DNA of 64,000 bases from Sphingobacterium zeae (GTDB lineage: Bacteria > Bacteroidota > Bacteroidia > Sphingobacteriales > Sphingobacteriaceae): assembly GCF_030818895.1 (NCBI RefSeq), contig NZ_JAUTBA010000001.1, forward strand, positions 1,922,001-1,986,000. The letters are read 5' to 3'. Positions within the stretch are counted from its first letter, which is position 1. The number at the start of each line of letters is the position of its first letter. Positions 54,656-61,371 of this stretch are shown one piece after another. Both the position numbers and the translations under genes were made by a program. The notes beneath the pieces were generated by a model that was given only the letters and a program-made list of their open reading frames with translations, ran no database searches and was not told where the DNA came from.

Positions 54656-56042
54656 TTAAAATTTCAGTCCTAATACTATTATTTCCTCATCAAATGAGTT
54701 TACTTCCCAAGAAATCTGAATTAGATTGCTCTTATCTCCCCACGACCTTATAATTTGCCCTTTTTCATACTTTGATAATTCCGTAAGCCTTTCCCGATTG
54801 ATAATTTCAATTGAAGGCCCAAATGCCTTCGTGCATTTATCTATCAGCAATTGCAACTCTGCATACATAATACCATTTCTGCTATCTCTAGATCTAAACA
54901 ATTGAATAGTCATTTCGTCTAATTCTACTTGAATTCTGTCGAAATAATTAAAAAACGGATATAAAGATTGGACTATTTGTCTTTTAGAAAAAATATAGTT
55001 ATCAACTACTAACCCTGTTTTCAAAGAATGTTTTAGCCCCAATTTAAATGAATTTAAATCATCTTCATTTTTCAATAGAAGACAAGCTCTACCAATAAAA
55101 TCTTTCGATGATAAAACTTGAGTTTTAATACCATGTAGTTTATATGTGATAAATGATTTAACTTGCACGCCTTTATCATCCGTAATAAAATAATCAGTGA
55201 ATGATGCAAAAAACGCGTGAGCTGCATCGTGATATAAATCCATATAGCTATTTGCTTTTACTTTTCTTTTTTTCCAGTCTTTTCTTCTGTAACCCCTAAA
55301 GTTTCGAGTCCAACATATGTATTTATGAAATTGGTATATAAATCATCTTTATCAAAACCAGAGGCAATCATGTCGACTAACTCCATAAAGGATTTTTGGA
55401 ATCCAGTTTCTTTCATCTTCTGATCAAAATCAAATGAACATTTGTCGTAACTATAGCCATCCCTATTTATAAACGAAGCAAGATGTTTCTGGTGGTTTCT
55501 AAATGCTTTTGAGTCTGTAAGTGAGGAACCGAAATTTGGTAGTAATTTAATTATATCTAAAAGCGTTTTTATGTCCTTGATATTACCCAATTTATCTTTC
55601 AAATCTACGGGCAGATTTTCTAGATTGAAGTCGGATAAATCTAATAAGGGAATATCGAAAAGTGGTTTTATCAAATTAAATACTCGTTATCTTCTGTGTT
55701 TAAAAGGTTATTAATATAATCAACTGGGTCTTTGAGGTAATTTTCTTGTGCAGCAAAGTCATGACTATTGTAAGCTTCGGTAGGAGTTGCTAACAAGAAA
55801 TTGATCTTTTTATAGATATGATAACGACAAATATAATTGTTGTTGACATACCGCTCCATTAATGTTAGATCTTCATTTCGATAATGCTCATTTGATTTTG
55901 AGAGATCGTCGAGATGTGCTTCTGAGAAAAGAAATAAGCATATGTCACTTAAAGACTCCATAGCATCGTATACCTCTTTGTTGAATTGGTTAGAGGTACT
56001 TTTTGCTTTTCTAAAGATATTACTGTCACAATAAATTCTCAT
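54656..56042 (-). pseudogene. PIN-like gene split by two -1 frameshifts
   Basis: Three consecutive frames (56042-55671, 55674-55258, 55243-54656) read as one protein of about 460 residues. The first part begins with a PIN-like strand (RIYCDSNIFRKAK) and SEAHLDDLSKS; the last has HDAAHAFFASFTDYFITDDKG, the PIN C-terminal acidic motif. Both joints need a -1 shift: one at TTGA (55671-55674), the other at a seven-A run after GG near 55266-55275. Three separate genes with coupled starts remain possible but the third has no signal of its own. Confidence 0.65.
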
Positions 56043-56181
56043 TTCTTTGGTATTATTTATATGGTCAATATTTAGTAATTCAATTTAATTATAATTCTAA
56101 TATGAAGACCTGTCCCCTCGAAAATCAGATATATTAATGTATTTTAGATGATGAAGTTGTGGCTAATTTGGTTATTGGAAT

Positions 56182-57103
56182 ATGGGAACAGATTCAAAAT
56201 TTAAAATATTTGATAAATTTTCTAAAGATTTGACTGGAACTCTTCAGAAGTTTCAATTGAGTTTTACAGACGAAAACGGTGATAAAATCGATCTTCACGA
56301 TCATTATATTTGTCCTTTATCTTTAAGAGTTTACAGTCGAAAGGACATCGATAAGCTTTCAATTGAGCACGTTCCCCAACATAGTTTAAATGGTAAACCG
56401 TTAATCCTGACTGATAAAGAGTTCAATAATAACGATGGTGGAACCAAAGATAAAAAGATACTTAATTACTTTAAGTATAGAAATTTTCAGGATGGAGTTG
56501 GACCAATAGATGCAAAATTTTATGTGCCTGATATAATTAATGGTGCACTATCTGGCAAACTATATAATGGGCCAGTAAAAGATGGAAAAGTGGAAGTTAA
56601 ATTCGGTTTTCCAAATAAAACTGTGAATATGTTAAAAGAGAGAGGGCCTATAGAGAATTGGTCTGGGGTGAAGTTGAGGTTTAAAGTTGATTATAGTCCA
56701 GAAATCAATAAAAGTGTGTTATTAAAAGCAGCATATCTGATCGCATTTTCCAAGATCGGATATCGTTTATTGTTTAATTTTCAAGGTATAAAAAGTAATT
56801 CTTACTGGCTTATAATAAAAGAACTAAAAAAAAGCAGTTTGTGCAGACTTTCCATTAATATTTACTGATACTTTAGGAATGAATATGCCTGACAATATCG
56901 GAATTGTAGAAAATGAAACATTTAAATTACTAGTGACAAAGGTTTGTTATAATTTGGCTGGTAAGGAATATATTTACCATATAATTCTTCCCCATCCGGA
57001 CGATCAGAATCTCAATCATTTGATCGATTTTAAAAATATTTATATTAAGCAGGAACAGATGATGAAGGTAAGAAACTTGAATGTGGATTATTTACTTGAT
57101 TAA
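56182..57103 (+). pseudogene. HNH-like gene with a homopolymer frameshift
   Basis: Frames 56182-56868 and 56879-57103 join to about 306 residues. The first has YICPLSLRVYSR...LSIEHVPQHSLNGKPLILT..FNNNDG, resembling a minimal HNH domain (EHVP, N..G). It leaves frame after an eight-A run near 56826-56834; with one A fewer the next residues are AVCADFPLIFTDTLGMNMPDN, which continues into the second frame. The HEPN gene starts 44 bp later. The HNH assignment is tentative. Confidence 0.6.
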
Positions 57104-57147
57104 GAAATACAAGTTTGGTTATAGACTTTAAATTATTTGGAATTTAT

Positions 57148-58479
57148 ATGTTTACTAATAACAGTAATGAACGTGAAGTATTGTCTTCACTTGTTAACTG
57201 CAAATTCGAGATTGACTTAGTATTCGTAAAACTGAATTGTGATGGGACTGAGATCAGCGGCAAGGGCGTATTATATATAAAAGAAGATGGACAGTTCTAT
57301 TTAAAATTTTTTAACGATCATTATTTTGGAGATGGAGAAAGGTTTGAACATTTGCTTTCTCTGCCAATGAATAAGACACCTATTTACAGTTTTGCTGGAA
57401 ATGATGAAAATGATAAAAAATATTCTTGTAATTATCTCTTCTCGGGTTCGCCTGTTTTAAACGTCACTGAATTCAAATTAAGCGGGAAAATTGAGATGGA
57501 TTTTCCTTTTAGCTATAATTCAAAAATTGTATTTTCTGGAGAATATAACTTACCAATGGATAGAATTTCCCATACCAAAACTACACTTAGTGAAGACTTA
57601 TGGTATACTGATTATAATCATGTTTGGGAAATTCCGTTGAGGGAAGGCATTACAATTATCTTTAGCAAGTTTAATAGTTATACGGAGGCAATTTTCGTAG
57701 GTAGAAATGCAGATCAAGTAAATTATGAGTTTTTAGAAAGAGTTGTGTCAACATTTGATTTTATGACAGGTAAAGAGACTGAACCTATATTAATGAATGT
57801 TGGAAAAGAATGCCATTGTTATTATGGACGCAAAAACATGCTACCAGCAGATTCTAAATTTATGTCACCGCTTTCGATGTCCCATAATAGAGGAGATGAG
57901 TTTACTAAGAGTAATCATACTGAATTATTTAAGTCATACTTTAATTTCATGGATACTCAAGAAGGAATAATATTACCAGTTATCCACAAAAGGATTGTTT
58001 CATCTAGTTGTAGTTATTTATTTGCAATGGGACTTGTGCTAAGTGTTCAAATAGAAAATCTTTGTAAAGAATTCTACTATGATTGGTATGTCAAAGATGA
58101 GAAATATACTACAGAGGTGAAAGAAGCCATACAATTTTTAGAAATGCAGTATGGTTGCAAATTTCAAGCTGTTATTGAACGATTAAAAAGTACAATTCCT
58201 TCCTCTAATAAAAGGTCCTTGAATGTGAAAAATATATTGAGGAATCTATGTGCTAAAGGAATTATCGATAAAGATCTAATTGACTCTTGGATTTGGATTA
58301 GAAATAATACTGCACATGGTGAAAACATATCTGGTGATACTTGGTCAAAATTCTTGGATAAGTCTTTTTCATGTATCAATTTATATTATATACTCATCTT
58401 TCGAAAAATTGGATATTTAGGTCATATGCGTTACTACACGGATGCTCATAATAGTAAGATCATTGAATTAAACGTTTAG
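57148..58479 (+). CDS. HEPN-domain protein, ApeA-like
   Basis: 443 residues from ATG 57148; the frame also opens upstream at 57115. The N-terminal 260 residues are beta-rich with YSFAGNDENDKKYSCNYLFSG; the C-terminal 190 are helical with the HEPN active motif RNNTAHG (R-x4-H). This order (beta-rich N-domain, C-terminal HEPN) is that of ApeA-type anti-phage RNases. Placed after an HNH-like gene on the same strand. Ribonuclease function is inferred from the motif. Confidence 0.72.
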   Translation: MFTNNSNEREVLSSLVNCKFEIDLVFVKLNCDGTEISGKGVLYIKEDGQFYLKFFNDHYFGDGERFEHLLSLPMNKTPIYSFAGNDENDKKYSCNYLFSGSPVLNVTEFKLSGKIEMDFPFSYNSKIVFSGEYNLPMDRISHTKTTLSEDLWYTDYNHVWEIPLREGITIIFSKFNSYTEAIFVGRNADQVNYEFLERVVSTFDFMTGKETEPILMNVGKECHCYYGRKNMLPADSKFMSPLSMSHNRGDEFTKSNHTELFKSYFNFMDTQEGIILPVIHKRIVSSSCSYLFAMGLVLSVQIENLCKEFYYDWYVKDEKYTTEVKEAIQFLEMQYGCKFQAVIERLKSTIPSSNKRSLNVKNILRNLCAKGIIDKDLIDSWIWIRNNTAHGENISGDTWSKFLDKSFSCINLYYILIFRKIGYLGHMRYYTDAHNSKIIELNV

Positions 58480-58515
58480 ATTATTGTATTGTCAGTTTAC
58501 CTAAATAATTACAAA

Positions 58516-58872
58516 TTACCTTCTTCTTTGTTCTTCAAGAAGTTTATTATACTTCTCTAAAAGTTCAAAATATTTTTCTTTCCAGGAATCTTTTTCTTTG
58601 ATTAATTTTGATTCTTCTATACTACTTGCGCCTATTTTCGGAAGATTTTTACTTTTAATCCATTCACTAAATTCCGGTATTTCCTTAGCGAAATTATAGT
58701 CCATGACTTTCGCATACTTATATAGAACTCTAAAAGGCAAGTCACTTCTCGAAATGTGTTTATAGTACGTTGATTGTGATCCATAACCAGCCAATCTTAT
58801 TAATTCGACCTTTGGCAAAGGATGATTGGTTGCTATATTATCTAAAATTTCTCCGACGTGTTTTTTGCTCAT
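58516..58872 (-). CDS. Small HTH protein with coiled-coil tail
   Basis: 118 residues from ATG 58872 (a TTG at 58890 is less likely). An HTH-like segment (VELIRLAGYGSQSTYYKHISRSDLPFRVLYKYAKVMDY) is followed by a Lys/Glu-rich coiled coil (KEKDSWKEKYFELLEKYNKLLEEQ). Similar small proteins in Bacteroidota occur near defence genes and phages. It is convergent with the HEPN gene and divergent from the promoter at 58963. Confidence 0.65.
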   Translation of the reverse strand: MSKKHVGEILDNIATNHPLPKVELIRLAGYGSQSTYYKHISRSDLPFRVLYKYAKVMDYNFAKEIPEFSEWIKSKNLPKIGASSIEESKLIKEKDSWKEKYFELLEKYNKLLEEQRRR

Positions 58873-58962
58873 TGTACTAGATTTTTCCAAGTATAAGAAC
58901 TCGAAAAACGAAGATACCCAAGATCTAAAGCAAAATAAATACTGAAAAATACGTCATTATAT

Positions 58963-58993
58963 TTTGATATTGCGTCTTTTTGTGTTATATTTG
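58963..58993 (+). promoter_or_regulatory. Near-perfect Bacteroidota promoter (TTTG-N19-TATATTTG)
   Basis: TTTG at 58963-58966, exactly 19 nt, then TATATTTG at 58986-58993. Predicted start near 59000, in a region without genes for 500 bp. Confidence 0.75.
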
Positions 58994-59144
58994 TATCATT
59001 GTACTGAATTATTAACGATAGGAAGCAATTTGCTCTCTATTTTGAACTTAATTTAAAGAGTCTCGTCAACAGAAACTAGCACTTTTTGAACCGAAACGAG
59101 ACGACAGGAGTACACCTTGCCCATAAAGAAATCTGTAAATATTG

Positions 59145-59152
59145 TATATTTG
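59145..59152 (+). promoter_or_regulatory. Second -7 element (TATATTTG) before structured leader
   Basis: Exact TAnnTTTG followed by C. Predicted start is at about 59159-59161, the first base of the long hairpin. A -33 box at the usual distance is not seen. Confidence 0.5.
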
Positions 59153-59160
59153 CATTTCTT

Positions 59161-59300
59161 CAGGGCTGGTTTCCTGTTGGACGTTGTTTCGGGGCCTGTG
59201 CTAGTGCCTTGTTGATACTGAAAACAGGAACCGCCCTGTCGATGTTTTAGAGGCTCGTTTAACCAATAAAACGAGGATGAAAAAACAGCTTTACAAAAAT
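59161..59300 (+). ncRNA. Candidate structured leader or small RNA
   Basis: 5' arm 59161-59178 pairs with 59223-59238: 6+4+6 base pairs interrupted by two single-T bulges, with a 44-nt loop. A second hairpin CTCGTTT/AAACGAG (59254-59260 with 59269-59275) encloses the region just before ATG 59277 and contains the GAGG next to it. A 14-codon ORF (MKKQLYKNLKNSPE) follows, ending in a small CCGAG/CTCGG hairpin. GTGCTAGT in the loop is complementary to ACTAGCAC at 59075-59082. Known RNA family not recognised. Confidence 0.5.
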
Positions 59301-59308
59301 TTGAAAAA

Positions 59309-59419
59309 TTCCCCCGAGTAGCTCGGTACGATTCAGCCAGAGATGATCTGGTCACATCAGCTATGGAATTCGAGACGCCCAATTATTTACCTAGTGATAC
59401 TCATTCAAAAGAATTCTAG
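59309..59419 (+). pseudogene. Coding-like fragment downstream of leader ORF
   Basis: In the frame next to the 14-codon ORF the sequence reads PRVARYDSARDDLVTSAMEF then ETPNYLPSDTHSKEF and stops. If one or two bases of the C5 run at 59311-59315 were lost, the leader ORF would join it into a protein of about 48 residues. Not recognised. Confidence 0.35.
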
Positions 59420-59528
59420 CTCCTCCAATTAATCAATTTTATTACACATGGCTTATGGCCTGAAAATGTAGCTGATTCAGTCGGACTGGAATAGCTATGC
59501 CTTAAGCTCGCCATTAAAAATCTAATGA

Positions 59529-59897
59529 ATGAAATCCAATTATGCTCACCTAATCCTATTGGATATGGTCATCTATGAGACGCACAGGGAAGAATACGAC
59601 CCCATTCAGAATGTACAGAATTTCTGGGAGAAATATTCTTTGAACACGATCCTTGAACATATGGTCGCATTGCAACCTAATGTCGACAACACAGAAGGGA
59701 ATTATAGTATTGATCAATTGTCCTCATTTTCAGTTGATCTTCTGCGAACAACGATAGCTTATTTTATGCTGCATATGGATAAAGTCGATTTGGGTAAAGT
59801 CCCAATTTCAACGTCGGTGAACGAAGAAGAATTACAGGCAACAAAGAGAATCTTCGATTTCTTCCAACGCGCATCCGAATCCAATACCAATTCCTAA
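59529..59897 (+). CDS. Hypothetical protein upstream of TlpA-like gene
   Basis: 122 residues, soluble, helical (LILLDMVIYETHREEYDPIQNVQNFWEKY). No family recognised. It ends 4 bp before the thioredoxin-like gene, so it belongs to the same operon as that gene and the SusC-like receptor. Confidence 0.65.
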   Translation: MKSNYAHLILLDMVIYETHREEYDPIQNVQNFWEKYSLNTILEHMVALQPNVDNTEGNYSIDQLSSFSVDLLRTTIAYFMLHMDKVDLGKVPISTSVNEEELQATKRIFDFFQRASESNTNS

Positions 59898-59901
59898 AAT
59901 A

Positions 59902-61359
59902 ATGAAAAAATTAACATTGCATTTAATTCGCTTTTTAAAGCCATTGAAGAATACAACATTGCTTCTGACATGCATTGCTGTATTTCATATGTTTAGTTTA
60001 TCAGCTCAGACGCCCCGCAACGACAGCGGGGCCGATGGGCTTTATATCAATGACCAGGTTCCCGAAGCCTTTTACAATGAGCTGCACCAGATGATCGACT
60101 GGTCTACCGGAAAGATCTATAACAAGTCTTTAGATAAAGATAGAAACAAACTTATCATACTGGATTTTTGGGCACACTGGTGTATGCCATGCCTTGGTTC
60201 CCTAAAAAATATGAATGAGGAGCTGGTCGGTAAAATAGATACTACGCAGGTAGCCATCATACCCGTCACGTATGAAGGTAATGCCGAAATTCAAGCTGTT
60301 CTGAACCGTTTTGCTTGGAAACATCAGTCTGTGATCAACGATTCGATCTTGTCCCGCTACTTTCCACACCAAGCTATCCCACATATGGTCTGGATCTATA
60401 AGGGAAAGGTAATAGCAATGCCACGAGCAAATTACGCCACGTTGGAAAATATCAATATGCTGCTTGCTGGAAAAATGCCTTCCGTCTATAACGAGACTGA
60501 TATCAAGGTAATAGATCCTAATCAGCCTCTCTTTCAGAAGCATAATGCTCCAGCAGCTGTACATTATCAAAAGGATAGCTTTAAAGTTGGTGGCTATGCC
60601 GAGGGCTATGCGCAGGTAACTTTTAAAACAGTAAAAACGCCTAATGGTTGGCTCTACTATGGTATCAATATTCCCATCGATCAATTGCTTGTATTTGCCT
60701 ATCAGGATCTGTTGACTGACAGAATGGATCTTTTAAAAGCGATAAAATATGAGGTTGGACCTGATCTGAAAAGTAAGCTTAAAATTGGACGCCCCAAAAT
60801 GTATAATAATGACTTTGCTAAAGATTCGATCTATGGTGACTGGCTCAGGAAAAACAGTAGAACCGTTGAATTTCGCGCACCAAAGGGGATAGGAGAGAAA
60901 GAAGGTTTAAATCTGTTCCGGCAATACTTAGCTGATTATGCGCTAGCTGAATATCAGCTTGAGATCAGTATTGATCAATCAAAACAATATAAAGTCCCAG
61001 TGTTAAAATGTATCGGTAAACCTAAGGGGACAATAGCACTGCTAACAAAGAAAGCGAAGCCTTCTGATCCTGCTTATCGTTATTTCAATGGCCAATATGG
61101 AGAGCTTAAATGGTTAGACTATATCAGAACGGGTTTGCCAAGGCTCCCCAATAGGTTGTTTGATGATAATCGCATAGTCGATCAAACTAATTTGCCCAAA
61201 GAGCTGCTGGTCCATATGCAATTCCCTACGAATCTTATCGGTAAAGGATCGATGGAATATGTACAAAGCGAACTGAAACGGTACAACCTAAAACTTGAAG
61301 TCGGTTTTGAAAAAGTCCCGATCCTCCTGCTCAAGGAAGTTAAAAAACATGCCAATTAA
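59902..61359 (+). CDS. TlpA-type thioredoxin-like protein
   Basis: 485 residues. Signal peptide ending near SLSAQ at about residue 35. A thioredoxin-like domain (about 60-200) has the redox motif WCMPC in LDFWAHWCMPCLGSL and the cis-Pro loop in AIPHMVW. The remaining 280 residues form a less conserved C-terminal domain like that of DUF3738-containing TlpA proteins of SusC/D loci. It should act in the periplasm as a disulfide reductase. 12 bp before the SusC-like gene. Confidence 0.88.
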   Translation: MKKLTLHLIRFLKPLKNTTLLLTCIAVFHMFSLSAQTPRNDSGADGLYINDQVPEAFYNELHQMIDWSTGKIYNKSLDKDRNKLIILDFWAHWCMPCLGSLKNMNEELVGKIDTTQVAIIPVTYEGNAEIQAVLNRFAWKHQSVINDSILSRYFPHQAIPHMVWIYKGKVIAMPRANYATLENINMLLAGKMPSVYNETDIKVIDPNQPLFQKHNAPAAVHYQKDSFKVGGYAEGYAQVTFKTVKTPNGWLYYGINIPIDQLLVFAYQDLLTDRMDLLKAIKYEVGPDLKSKLKIGRPKMYNNDFAKDSIYGDWLRKNSRTVEFRAPKGIGEKEGLNLFRQYLADYALAEYQLEISIDQSKQYKVPVLKCIGKPKGTIALLTKKAKPSDPAYRYFNGQYGELKWLDYIRTGLPRLPNRLFDDNRIVDQTNLPKELLVHMQFPTNLIGKGSMEYVQSELKRYNLKLEVGFEKVPILLLKEVKKHAN

Positions 61360-61371
61360 CCTTTAAAACAA

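Noticed and set aside
59053..59382. 109-codon minus-strand open frame across the structured region
   Set aside because: It is antisense to the promoter, hairpins and leader ORF, and its composition follows from the inverted repeats. It could be a recurrent spurious ORF of a conserved element; I could not support it as a gene.
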